From the NCBI GenBank assembly GCA_900771805.1, contig CAAGPL010000044.1, positions 1 through 34,443 of the forward strand: 34,443 bases of DNA, written 5' to 3'. The notes beneath the pieces were generated by a model, which saw nothing but the letters and a program-made list of their open reading frames with translations, made no database searches and was not told the origin of the DNA. The position numbers and the translations under genes were made by a program. Origin of the DNA: Bacilli bacterium (GTDB lineage: Bacteria > Bacillota_I > Bacilli_A > RF39 > UBA660). Of this stretch, positions 18,615-26,830 are shown in pieces. Numbering within the stretch: the stretch's first letter is position 1; every line of letters begins with the position of its first letter.

Positions 18615-19706
18615 TTGAATAAAAAGTTTGATTTAACTCTTATGATTACTATAATAATAACATCTTTATATGGAATTATTATGATTTTTTCAGCATCTAG
18701 TATTTGGGCAGAATATAAGTTTAACTCAAAATTTCATTATGTAATTATGCAAAGTATATTTTTTATAGTAGGACTTATACTTATGATATTAGTAAGTAAA
18801 GTACCATATAAATATTATTTAAAAAAAGCAAATATTATTCTTTTAGTATGTTTTATCCTTTTAATTCTTGTTTTAATACCTGGAATTGGAAGTATAAGAA
18901 ATGGTTCTAGAAGTTGGTTTGGAATAGGTGGCCTTGGTATTCAGCCTAGTGAATTCATGAAACTAGCTTTAATAATATTTACTAGTAAATATATATATAA
19001 TAATCCAAAAGATATGAAAAAGGTAACTAAAGGTGCTTTTCCTATTCTTTTAGTTACGCTAATATCATTTGGTCTTATTATGCTTCAACCAGATTTTGGA
19101 ACTGGTACTATACTTGTTATGACTATAGTTGCTATGCTTTTTATATCAGGTGTTAATTTTTCATTTTTTATAAAAATTGGATTAGTAGGTATGGTATTAG
19201 TTGTTTTATTGATTTTAAAAGCTCCTTATAGGGTAAATAGGATAGTATCATTTTTAAATCCATGGAATGATCCTTTGGGAACAGGATTTCAATCTATTCA
19301 GTCATTATTTGCAATAGGGCCTGGTGGACTTTTTGGATTAGGATTTGGAAATTCTATTCAAAAACATTTTTACCTTCCAGAACCTCAAACAGATTTTATT
19401 TTTTCTATTATATCTGAGGAATTAGGAATACTTGGAATAATAACTGTATCAACTTTATTTTTAATAATTATCTTAAGAAGTATAAAAATATCAATAAAAT
19501 CTTTAGATAATTTTGCAAAATTTTTAAGTTTTGGAATAATATTTCAGCTTACTTTCCAAGCCCTTTTAAATTTATCTGTTGTAGTTGGTTTAGTTCCAGT
19601 AACAGGTGTTACACTTCCATTTTTTTCGTATGGAGGAAGTAGTCTTATAATAACTTTAGTTGAAATGGGAATGATACTAAACATATCCAGATATAGACAA
19701 AATTAA
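18615..19706 (+). CDS. ftsW: SEDS-family peptidoglycan glycosyltransferase FtsW/SpoVE
   Basis: 363 residues from TTG 18615, 8 bases after AGGAGG (18601-18606). Ten hydrophobic segments. SEDS features: GIGSIRNGSRSWFGIGG then IQPSEFMKLALI, LQPDFGT (the essential aspartate region), NRIVSFLNPWNDPLGTGFQ, then LPEPQTDFIFSIISEELG, and PFFSYGGSSLI near the end. It polymerises lipid II with its class B PBP partner (15534-17441). At this cluster position Bacillus carries spoVE, its paralogue of ftsW, so ftsW and spoVE are both acceptable names. Confidence 0.94.
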   Translation: MNKKFDLTLMITIIITSLYGIIMIFSASSIWAEYKFNSKFHYVIMQSIFFIVGLILMILVSKVPYKYYLKKANIILLVCFILLILVLIPGIGSIRNGSRSWFGIGGLGIQPSEFMKLALIIFTSKYIYNNPKDMKKVTKGAFPILLVTLISFGLIMLQPDFGTGTILVMTIVAMLFISGVNFSFFIKIGLVGMVLVVLLILKAPYRVNRIVSFLNPWNDPLGTGFQSIQSLFAIGPGGLFGLGFGNSIQKHFYLPEPQTDFIFSIISEELGILGIITVSTLFLIIILRSIKISIKSLDNFAKFLSFGIIFQLTFQALLNLSVVVGLVPVTGVTLPFFSYGGSSLIITLVEMGMILNISRYRQN

Positions 19707-19731
19707 TTATATAAAATGTAAAATTTTAATC

Positions 19732-19759
19732 TTGACAAAATAACAGTATATGTTACAAT
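19732..19759 (+). promoter_or_regulatory. Strong promoter of the ftsW-murG intergenic RNA
   Basis: Perfect TTGACA (19732-19737), 16-base spacer, then TACAAT (19754-19759) preceded by TG at 19751-19752 (extended -10). It is the best promoter in the window. Initiation is expected near 19766, where a 9-bp closing stem begins. Confidence 0.75.
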
Positions 19760-19765
19760 TATATT

Positions 19766-20061
19766 AGCTTAAGAGAATTAATTATAATCACGATTTAAGA
19801 AGAAAGTTTGTTTCTTCTTAAATGATAGTTAGTGTTTATAATCTATTTAATCGATAGTAGAAAATAGTTAAGGTAACTAATCTTATTTGCTCTTAAGTGT
19901 TACAATTGTAAGTGAGAAAGAAAACTCACAGAAATAAGATATCACATTAAATACTGATAATATTTAAAAATGATTTTAGGGTTTGCTTAATTTCAGAGTG
20001 ATTTTTCAAATTAAAAAACTAAGTGAAGTAACGATTTTATCAGGATCGTTATTTTCTTTTT
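19766..20061 (+). ncRNA. Putative independent structured RNA between ftsW and murG
   Basis: This gap of more than 400 bases has no credible reading frame. It has its own strong promoter, several hairpins and its own terminator, so a transcript of about 295 nt is likely. Visible pairings: 19767-19775 with 19890-19898 (9 bp, one G-U), enclosing a perfect 12-bp hairpin 19794-19805/19811-19822 with loop GTTTG; 19912-19916/19925-19929 (GTGAG/CTCAC); 19947-19953/19961-19967; 19987-19993/20008-20014. I searched by eye for hallmarks of RNase P, tmRNA, SRP RNA, T-box and the common riboswitches and did not find them. A 6S-type RNA or a lineage-specific RNA is possible. Since murG has its own promoter downstream, this is more likely a free RNA than a leader. 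Confidence 0.6.
20025..20061 (+). terminator. Terminator of the intergenic RNA
   Basis: TAACGAT (20029-20035) pairs with ATCGTTA (20045-20051), extendable outward with A-U and G-U pairs to about 11 bp, followed by TTTTCTTTTT. Confidence 0.75.
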
Positions 20062-20112
20062 ATATAAAAGAAAATTAATATGTGATTTTATTACATTTTA
20101 ATCATATAATTA

Positions 20113-20121
20113 TGATATAAT
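20113..20121 (+). promoter_or_regulatory. Extended -10 promoter for murG
   Basis: TGATATAAT, an extended -10 element, lies 21 bases before the murG start and after the RNA terminator, so murG-murB-divIB probably begin a new transcript here. Confidence 0.5.
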
Positions 20122-20142
20122 ACTTAATAGTAGGTGGATAAT

Positions 20143-21240
20143 ATGAGAGTAATTATATCAGCAGGTGGAACAGGTGGTCATATATATCCTGCACTTGCAA
20201 TTGCAAATAAAATAAAAGAAAAAGATAAGTCAGCAGAAATTTTATATATTGGAACAAAGAATAGAATGGAAAAAGATATAGTTCCAAACTATGGTTATAA
20301 ATTTATTGGTATAAATGTAGAAGGTTTAAAAAGAAGTTTAAGCCTTAAAAATATAAAAAGTGCTTTTTTGTTTATAAATGCTGTAAATAAATGTAAAAAA
20401 ATAATAAAAAAATTTAAGCCAGATGTTGTAATAGGAGTTGGAGGTTATGTTACTGCTCCAACTATTTATGCTGCTCATAAATTAGGTATAAAATGTTGTA
20501 TTCATGAACAAAATTCATGCTTTGGTATGACTAATAAATTTTTAAGTAAGTATGCTGATAAAGTATTTGTTTCTTTTAAAAGTTTAGAAGAAAAAATGAA
20601 TGATAAAAAATTTATATATACAGGAAATCCTTGCAGTGAAAATGCAATTAATATAACTCCTCCATTAAAAAGCAATTATGGATTATCTGATACAAAAAAG
20701 CTTGTTTTAATAGTTATGGGTTCTTTAGGTTCTAAAACAATTAATGATAAAATGAAAACAATGTTAACGTTATTTAATAATAAAGATTATGAAGTGTTAT
20801 TTGTTACTGGCAAAAATTATTATAATGAATATAAAAATTTAAATTATACAAATAATATAAAAATAGTTTCTTATATAGATAATATGTCTGGACTTTTAAA
20901 GAAAGTAGATTGCTTAGTATCAAGAGCAGGAGCAACAACTTTATCAGAAATATCAACACTTAATGTTGCATCTATTTTAATACCAAGCCCATATGTTACT
21001 GAAAATCATCAATATAAAAATGCTATGGATTTAGTTAATAAAGAAGCAGCTCTTATATTAGAAGAAAAAGACTTAGAAGGTGATACACTTCTTAGAATGG
21101 TAGAAAAAGTATTAAATGATAAAGTTTATTTAAATAAAATAAAGAAAAATTTAAAGCAATTTGAAGTTAAAAATAGTGCAAGCATGATTTATGATGAGAT
21201 AGTAAAGCTGGTGAAAATAAAAAATGAAAAAGACAATTAA
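20143..21240 (+). CDS. murG: UDP-GlcNAc:lipid I GlcNAc transferase MurG
   Basis: 365 residues from ATG 20143, preferred over GTG 20134, which lies inside the ribosome site AGGTGGAT. MurG adds GlcNAc to lipid I at the inner membrane face to give lipid II. Motifs: the N-terminal GGTGGHIYPALAIA glycine loop, VIGVGGYVTAPTIYAA with the HEQNS motif following, MGSLGSKTIND for the second glycine loop, and RAGATTLSEIS plus PSPYVTENHQ-type region for UDP-GlcNAc binding. It overlaps murB by 17 bases, so the two are translationally coupled. Confidence 0.95.
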   Translation: MRVIISAGGTGGHIYPALAIANKIKEKDKSAEILYIGTKNRMEKDIVPNYGYKFIGINVEGLKRSLSLKNIKSAFLFINAVNKCKKIIKKFKPDVVIGVGGYVTAPTIYAAHKLGIKCCIHEQNSCFGMTNKFLSKYADKVFVSFKSLEEKMNDKKFIYTGNPCSENAINITPPLKSNYGLSDTKKLVLIVMGSLGSKTINDKMKTMLTLFNNKDYEVLFVTGKNYYNEYKNLNYTNNIKIVSYIDNMSGLLKKVDCLVSRAGATTLSEISTLNVASILIPSPYVTENHQYKNAMDLVNKEAALILEEKDLEGDTLLRMVEKVLNDKVYLNKIKKNLKQFEVKNSASMIYDEIVKLVKIKNEKDN

Positions 21241-22129
21241 TTTTATAAAAAAAGAAAAAATAGGTTTATTTAAAGAAAATGTTAGTATAAAAACTCTTAC
21301 ATCTTATAAAGTAGGTGGAGAAGCAAAAATAGTTGTTTATCCTAAAGATTATAAAAAACTTATTTTGCTAATTAGGTATTTAAAAGATTCTAATATTAAA
21401 TATAAAATAATAGGGTATGGCTCAAATCTTATTTTTAGTGATGATATATATGATGGTGTTTTAATAAAGTTAGATTGCTTTAATGAAATAAAAATAAATG
21501 ATACAATAATTAAAGTAGGAGCAGGAGTAAGTTTAGTAAAGTTATCTTATAAAGCTGGTGCAAAAGGTCTTACTGGTCTTGAGTTTGCATCAGGAATTCC
21601 TGGTAGTATAGGTGGTGCAATCTTTATGAATGCAGGAGCGTATAAATCAGATATGGGATATATTGTTTCTGAAATAAAAGTAATAACTCCTACCTTAGAA
21701 GTTAAGACGTTATATAATAAAGATTTAAATTATAAATATAGATCATCTTTTTTACAAACAAATAAAGACTATATTTGTATAGAAGCTACAATTGTTTTAA
21801 GACATGGTGATAAAAAAGAAATAAAAGAGTTAATGGAACAGAGAATGCAAAAAAGACTTATTACTCAGCCTTTAAATTATCCTTCAGCAGGTTCTGTGTT
21901 TAGAAATCCTGATAATTTGTTTGCAGGTAAGTTAATCGAAGATTGCAATTTAAAAGGTTATACTATTGGCGGAGCTAAAGTAAGTGATAAACATGCTAAT
22001 TTTATAATTAATTATAATAATGCTAAAGCAAGTGATGTTAGAGATTTAATTTTTTATGTTCATGATAAAATAAAAAAAGAAAAAAAAGTTGATTTAAAAA
22101 TAGAACAAGAATTTGTTAATTGGGAGTAA
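21224..22129 (+). CDS. murB: UDP-N-acetylenolpyruvoylglucosamine reductase MurB
   Basis: 301 residues. MurB is an FAD enzyme that reduces UDP-GlcNAc-enolpyruvate to UDP-MurNAc using NADPH. Visible motifs: TSYKVGGEA near residue 25, GYGSNLIFSD for FAD, EFASGIPGSIGGAIFMNAGAY, YKYRSSFLQ, PSAGSVFRNP with the catalytic serine, and the C-terminal GGAKVSDKHANFIIN. Length and motif spacing fit the shorter (type II) MurB enzymes of Bacillota. It begins inside murG with GGTGAA as ribosome site, as in Bacillus where murG-murB are adjacent. Confidence 0.95.
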   Translation: MKKTINFIKKEKIGLFKENVSIKTLTSYKVGGEAKIVVYPKDYKKLILLIRYLKDSNIKYKIIGYGSNLIFSDDIYDGVLIKLDCFNEIKINDTIIKVGAGVSLVKLSYKAGAKGLTGLEFASGIPGSIGGAIFMNAGAYKSDMGYIVSEIKVITPTLEVKTLYNKDLNYKYRSSFLQTNKDYICIEATIVLRHGDKKEIKELMEQRMQKRLITQPLNYPSAGSVFRNPDNLFAGKLIEDCNLKGYTIGGAKVSDKHANFIINYNNAKASDVRDLIFYVHDKIKKEKKVDLKIEQEFVNWE

Positions 22130-22134
22130 AAATT

Positions 22135-22800
22135 ATGAAGAAAAAAAAACGTAGAAGGCTTAAAATAGGAAGATTATTTTTACTATTACTTGTTTTAGGA
22201 GTAATTTCTTTTGCGTTTATGAAATTCTTTGATATTAAAATAAGAAATATAGTTATAAAGGGAAACTTTATATTAACTGATCAAGAAATAATAGAATTAG
22301 CTAATTTACAAAATTATCCCCCATATTTAGAGGTTTTTTCATACAAAGTAAAAAAGGATATATTAAAGAATAAATATGTAAAAGAAGCTAAAGTATATAA
22401 GGGATTACTTTCAGTTAATATAAAAATAAAAGAGGAGAAAGTTTTATATATAGATTCTTTAACAAATGATAAGATAACTATGACATCAAAAATAAATGAT
22501 AATAAAATAATATGTGTTCCTATTTTAACAAATAGTATTCCTTTGAAAAAACAAAATGAATTTAAAGAAGCTATGAATAAAATTAATAAGAATGTATTAT
22601 GTCAAATGTCAGAAATAAAATATGATCCTAATAGTATAGATGATGATAGATATTATGTTTATATGAATGATGGTAATACGGTGTATTTAACTGTTAATAA
22701 ATTTAAAAAAATAAATAAGTATAATGATATATTAGAAAATATTGGTAAGCAAAATGGAACACTTTATTTAGATTATGGAGATTATTTTGAGGCAAAATAA
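22135..22800 (+). CDS. divIB: Cell division protein DivIB/FtsQ
   Basis: 221 residues from ATG 22135; GGGAG at 22122-22126 is the ribosome site, which excludes the in-frame TTG at 22120. A very basic cytoplasmic tail (MKKKKRRRLKIGR) leads into one membrane helix (about 14-30) and an extracytoplasmic POTRA-like region (FDIKIRNIVIKGNFILTDQEI) followed by the beta domain. DivIB stabilises the FtsL-DivIC complex at the septum and links it to the septal synthase. Position between murB and ftsA matches Bacillus. The C-terminal domain is short, ending YLDYGDYFEAK, as in DivIB proteins without a long gamma tail. Confidence 0.88.
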   Translation: MKKKKRRRLKIGRLFLLLLVLGVISFAFMKFFDIKIRNIVIKGNFILTDQEIIELANLQNYPPYLEVFSYKVKKDILKNKYVKEAKVYKGLLSVNIKIKEEKVLYIDSLTNDKITMTSKINDNKIICVPILTNSIPLKKQNEFKEAMNKINKNVLCQMSEIKYDPNSIDDDRYYVYMNDGNTVYLTVNKFKKINKYNDILENIGKQNGTLYLDYGDYFEAK

Positions 22801-22833
22801 TCTTTTTTTCTTTAAAAAAGTCGATTTATATAG

Positions 22834-22839
22834 TATAAT
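22834..22839 (+). promoter_or_regulatory. Probable -10 box for ftsA-ftsZ
   Basis: TATAAT 41 bases ahead of ftsA, with a weak TTTAAA 17 bases upstream. Preceded by a T-rich stretch after divIB. Confidence 0.4.
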
Positions 22840-22880
22840 AACATTATATGGTATAAAACATATGATAGGAGTTTAAGCTT

Positions 22881-24131
22881 ATGAAAAAAATATATACTTG
22901 TATTGATATTTCATCTGATACTATAAGAATTTTAGTTAGTGAATATTATAAGGGTAAGCAAAGGACTTTAGCATGTTCATCTGTTAGAACAAAAGGTGTT
23001 AAAAATGGAGTTATAACTGATGAAAATTTATTAGTAGAAAGACTTAAGCTTGCACTTGATGATATTAATTCAAGAATAGATGTTGAAATTAAGAAAGCAA
23101 TTTTGATAATTCCACCACTAGATGCTGAATATAATTTAGTTCATGGAAATATTCCTATTGTAAATGAAGAGCATATGGTAACTATAAAAGATGTTATGAG
23201 AGTTCAAAATGCAACTTTGAATGATGTTTTACCTAATATGGAATTAGTTAGTATAACTCCAATAGATTTTACCATTTATGAAAATGGATCTGAAATTGAA
23301 ACTTTAAAGGATCCAACAAATAAAATTTGTGATAGATTAGGAATTAGAGCGATGCTTTCGCTAGTTCCTAAAATGCATGTTATATCTTATGTTAAGGTAG
23401 TAGAAAAAGTTGGTGTTGAAGTAGTTGATTTAGCATTATCATCTATATGTGATTATGAAGAGGTAAAAACAGAAGATATGGATTTATCTGGTAGTGCAAT
23501 AATTAATATAGGAAAAGATGTAACTACGGTATCTGTTTTTAATAAGGGAATAATAACTAATAGTAGTATGTTAAAAATAGGTAGTAAAATAATAGATGAA
23601 GATATTTCTTATATTTATTACATTAATAAGAAAAATGCTAGAAAAGTAAAAGAAAACTTTGGTATAGCATCACCTTTATATGCATCTAAAACAGAAACAT
23701 ATGAAACAAGAGATGTTAATGGAAAACTAATTAATATTAATCAATTTGAACTTGCTAAAATTATTAATAAAAGGCTTTCACAAATTTTAAATATTGCAAA
23801 AAATGAATTAAAAGTATTAACAAATAAACAAATTCGTTATATAATGGTGTTAGGTGGTATAACGGATATACCTGGTATTAATTTTGCTGTTGAAGATATT
23901 TTGGGAAAAAATTCTAAGACTTATAGTTTAAATACATTAGGCATAAGAAAAGCAAGATTTGTTACCGTATCTGGTGCAATTAAGCACTTTATTAAAAAGA
24001 TAAAATTAAGGGGAAAACAATATTCAATGTTTAGTAGTGATGATGAGGATAACCTTATTCATAGTAAAACCAGAATAGGTAGAAGTGATTCTGTATTTGG
24101 AAGGTTTTTTAGCTACTTTTTTGATAATTAA
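22881..24131 (+). CDS. ftsA: Cell division protein FtsA
   Basis: 416 residues of the actin/Hsp70 fold: phosphate-1 motif IDISSDTIRILVSE at the N-terminus, the FtsA-specific domain 1C region (PIDFTIYENGSEIE), phosphate-2 INIGKDVTTVSVF, and the adenosine motif VLGGITDIPGI. The last residues (SVFGRFFSYFFDN) form the amphipathic helix that tethers FtsA, and through it FtsZ, to the membrane. It is 12 bases ahead of ftsZ and uses TAGGAG as ribosome site. Confidence 0.94.
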   Translation: MKKIYTCIDISSDTIRILVSEYYKGKQRTLACSSVRTKGVKNGVITDENLLVERLKLALDDINSRIDVEIKKAILIIPPLDAEYNLVHGNIPIVNEEHMVTIKDVMRVQNATLNDVLPNMELVSITPIDFTIYENGSEIETLKDPTNKICDRLGIRAMLSLVPKMHVISYVKVVEKVGVEVVDLALSSICDYEEVKTEDMDLSGSAIINIGKDVTTVSVFNKGIITNSSMLKIGSKIIDEDISYIYYINKKNARKVKENFGIASPLYASKTETYETRDVNGKLININQFELAKIINKRLSQILNIAKNELKVLTNKQIRYIMVLGGITDIPGINFAVEDILGKNSKTYSLNTLGIRKARFVTVSGAIKHFIKKIKLRGKQYSMFSSDDEDNLIHSKTRIGRSDSVFGRFFSYFFDN

Positions 24132-24143
24132 GGAGGAAATAAA

Positions 24144-25223
24144 ATGTTTGGTTTACCAGTAGATCAATTAGCAAAAATTAAGGTTATCGGTGTTGGAGGC
24201 GGTGGCGGAAACGCTGTTAACAGAATGATTGAATGTGGAGTAAGAGGTGTTGAATTTATTGTTGCAAACACAGACTTACAAGTATTAAATAGTTCAAAGG
24301 CAGAAACAAAAATTCAAATTGGTTCAAAAATTTCTGCGGGTCTTGGAGCTGGAGGACGTCCTGAAGTTGGAAGAGAAGCAGCTTTAGAGTCTAAAAAAGA
24401 AATAGAAGAATCTTTAAAAGGCGCTGATATGGTATTTATAACTTGTGGAATGGGAGGCGGTACAGGTACTGGAGCTGCTCCTGTTATAGCTGAAATAGCT
24501 CAAAATTTAGGAGCTTTAACAGTTGCTATAGTAACAAAACCATTTACTTTTGAAGGAAAAAGAAGAATGGCACAAGCTATAGAAGGATTATCAGAATTAA
24601 AGAATAACGTAGATACTTTAATTGTTATTCCAAATGATAGATTAAGAGAAATAATAGATAAATCAACACCAATGGTAGAAGCATTCCATGAAGTTGATAA
24701 TGTTCTTCATAGAGGTGTACAATCAATATCTGATTTAATTGCTGTTACAGGTTTAATAAACCTAGATTTTGCGGATGTTAAAGCAGTAATGGAAAAAAGT
24801 GGAAATGCCCTTATTGGTATAGGTATGGGAACAGGTGAAAATAGAGCTGTTGAAGCAGCACGTCAAGCAGTATCAAGTCCACTTTTAGAAACAAATATAT
24901 CAGGTGCAACTGATGCTATTATAAATATTACTGGTGGTGCTAATCTTACTTTATTTGAAGCAGAAGATGCTGCTGAGGTTGTAAGATCAACATCTAATAA
25001 TGATATTAATACTATATTTGGTGCAGTAATTAATGAAAATTTAACTGATGAAGTAATTGTTACAGTTATTGCAACAGGTTTTGAAAAAGGTGAGCAAAAA
25101 TTAGCAGAAGCTAAAGAAAATAAAGTTCAACAACCAAGTAATCCTTCAAGAGTTAATAGTATAATTGAAGATGATGACGATGATGATATACCAAGCTTTT
25201 TAAAAAATAGAAGAAGTTTTTAA
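24144..25223 (+). CDS. ftsZ: Cell division GTPase FtsZ
   Basis: 359 residues. GTP-binding motifs: GVGGGGGNAVN near residues 17-26 and the tubulin loop GGGTGTG at 104-110, followed by the FTFEGKRRMAQA region and the T7-loop NLDFADVKAVM. The extreme C-terminus DIPSFLKNRR (348-357) is the conserved peptide for FtsA and other partners, joined by a short acidic linker. FtsZ forms the division ring. Ribosome site AAGGAGG is near ideal and arginine/glycine codons (CGT, GGA) differ from the low-expression neighbours, which fits high expression. A terminator follows. Confidence 0.98.
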   Translation: MFGLPVDQLAKIKVIGVGGGGGNAVNRMIECGVRGVEFIVANTDLQVLNSSKAETKIQIGSKISAGLGAGGRPEVGREAALESKKEIEESLKGADMVFITCGMGGGTGTGAAPVIAEIAQNLGALTVAIVTKPFTFEGKRRMAQAIEGLSELKNNVDTLIVIPNDRLREIIDKSTPMVEAFHEVDNVLHRGVQSISDLIAVTGLINLDFADVKAVMEKSGNALIGIGMGTGENRAVEAARQAVSSPLLETNISGATDAIINITGGANLTLFEAEDAAEVVRSTSNNDINTIFGAVINENLTDEVIVTVIATGFEKGEQKLAEAKENKVQQPSNPSRVNSIIEDDDDDDIPSFLKNRRSF

Positions 25224-25240
25224 GATTTTAAACTATAATT

Positions 25241-25267
25241 AGACACTTTAATTAGTGTCTTTTTTTT
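25241..25267 (+). terminator. Terminator of ftsA-ftsZ
   Basis: Stem AGACACT (25241-25247) with AGTGTCT (25254-25260), then a T-run. Confidence 0.85.
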
Positions 25268-25290
25268 ATAATTAATTCATGGTGATATAA

Positions 25291-26085
25291 ATGAAAATAT
25301 ATGTTGATTTAATTTTATTATTAAACTTTTTTTTAGATTTTATTTTATTAATGGGAGTTAATTTATCATTAAAACGTAACATTAGTATATTAAGGGTTAT
25401 GTTATCTTCATTTATTGGAAGTTTAAGTGTTTTATTATTATTTTTTAATTTAAATTCTATTTCTTTATTTTTAATAAAAGTTTTAATATCAATAATAATG
25501 GTTCTTTTAGCATTTAATTTTAAGGATATTAAGTATACACTTAATAATTTATTATATCTTTATTTGTTTAGTATATTATTAGGAGGTTTTTTATATTTTA
25601 TTAATGATTTAATAGCATATAAAAATATAGGTTTAATATTTTTTCATAATGGTTTTAGTATAAACATATTATTAATAATATTATTAGCGCCATTAACTAT
25701 TTTTTTATATATAAGAAATATAAGAAAACAAAAATATGAATTATCTAAATATTATGAGGTTACTATTACATTTTTAAATGGTAAAACAAAGCGTTTAACG
25801 GGTTTTATAGATACAGGTAATAATTTATATGATCCATATAAGAAAAGGCCTATAATAATGATTAATAAAGAAATATTAGATGGATATAATCCTAAGTATT
25901 TATTAGTACCTTGTATAACTGTTAATAAAGAAAGTTTAATAAAATGTTTTAAAGTTAAGAAAATAGTCATAAATGGTAAATTAATAAAAGACGAAATATT
26001 AGTTGGTATAAGTGACAATAATTTTAAAATAAGTGGAGTAGACTTATTATTACATAAAAAAATTATAAAGGAGAATAAATTATGA
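25291..26085 (+). CDS. spoIIGA: Pro-sigma-E processing protease SpoIIGA
   Basis: 264 residues. Five hydrophobic helices in residues 1-140 are followed by a cytoplasmic aspartic protease domain with the catalytic motif GFIDTGNNLYDP (D174). In Bacillus, SpoIIGA sits in the septal membrane, is triggered by SpoIIR from the forespore and cleaves pro-sigma-E. The protein is shorter than the roughly 309-residue Bacillus one, mainly at the C-terminus. Its stop overlaps the sigE start by ATGA, giving translational coupling of protease and substrate. Ribosome site GGTGAT. Confidence 0.9.
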   Translation: MKIYVDLILLLNFFLDFILLMGVNLSLKRNISILRVMLSSFIGSLSVLLLFFNLNSISLFLIKVLISIIMVLLAFNFKDIKYTLNNLLYLYLFSILLGGFLYFINDLIAYKNIGLIFFHNGFSINILLIILLAPLTIFLYIRNIRKQKYELSKYYEVTITFLNGKTKRLTGFIDTGNNLYDPYKKRPIIMINKEILDGYNPKYLLVPCITVNKESLIKCFKVKKIVINGKLIKDEILVGISDNNFKISGVDLLLHKKIIKENKL

Positions 26086-26771
26086 AAAGAATAATTAATT
26101 TTATTAAAAATTTGTTTAAGAAAGTAAATAATATGTTTTTTGTAGGGGCATTAGATGCTCTTCCAGAACCATTAAATAAAGAAGATGAAATGAAATATCT
26201 ATCTTTAGCAACAAAAGGGGATATAGATGCTAAAAATAAACTTATAGAGCATAATTTACGATTAGTAGTATATTTATCAAAAAAGTATGAAAATACTAAA
26301 ATAGATTTAGAAGATTTAGTAAGTATAGGAACAATTGGACTTATAAAAGGAATAAATACATATAAAATGGATAAGAATATAAAACTTGCAACTTATGCAT
26401 CAAGATGTATAGATAATGAAATACTTATGTATTTAAGAAAAAATAAAAAAAGAAATGCTGATGTATCTTTAGAAGAATCTTTATCATTTGATGCTGAAGG
26501 AAATGAACTTCATCTAGAAGATATATTAGGTACTGAAGCTGATTTAGTTACTAAACAATTAGAAGATGATGATCTTAAACATACACTTTTAAAAGAAATA
26601 GAAAAATTACCAAAAAGAGATAAAGAAATAATGAAATTAAGATATGGTCTTTTTGGACAAAAAGAAATTACTCAAAAAGAATTAGCAAAAAAACTAAATA
26701 TATCACAAAGTTATATTTCAAGAATAGAAAAAAAAGTCATAAAAAAAATAAAAGATACAATAAAAATATAA
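26082..26771 (+). CDS. sigE: Sporulation sigma factor sigma-E (pro-form)
   Basis: 229 residues. Residues 1 to about 20 form a basic, hydrophobic pro-sequence ending before MFFVGALDALPEPL, which aligns with the cleavage zone (VYYIGGSEALPPPL) of Bacillus pro-sigma-E. Region 2 is strongly conserved (NLRLVVYLSKKYENT, then LEDLVSIGTIGLIKGI and LATYASRCIDNEILMYLR), and region 4 has the helix-turn-helix TQKELAKKLNISQSYISRIEKK. Sigma-E directs mother-cell transcription early in sporulation. Bacillus has sigG next; here a small membrane protein follows. I am confident that this is sigE and not another sporulation sigma because of the pro-sequence and the coupled spoIIGA. Confidence 0.93.
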   Translation: MKRIINFIKNLFKKVNNMFFVGALDALPEPLNKEDEMKYLSLATKGDIDAKNKLIEHNLRLVVYLSKKYENTKIDLEDLVSIGTIGLIKGINTYKMDKNIKLATYASRCIDNEILMYLRKNKKRNADVSLEESLSFDAEGNELHLEDILGTEADLVTKQLEDDDLKHTLLKEIEKLPKRDKEIMKLRYGLFGQKEITQKELAKKLNISQSYISRIEKKVIKKIKDTIKI

Positions 26772-26830
26772 ATATTAAAAAGTTGTTTTAAAATTAAATT
26801 AATGATATATTTATAATAGAGGTGATTTAT

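Noticed and set aside
19766..20061. T-box, RNase P RNA, tmRNA or SRP RNA identity for the ftsW-murG intergenic RNA
   Set aside because: The T-box core GGTGG-ACCGCG, the RNase P GAAAGUCC core, the tmRNA tRNA-like ends and the SRP tetraloop motifs are not seen.
26783..26817. A promoter for the 82-residue membrane protein (TATAAT at 26812)
   Set aside because: The box lies only 13 bases from the start with no -35 at proper distance; it may be AT-rich coincidence.
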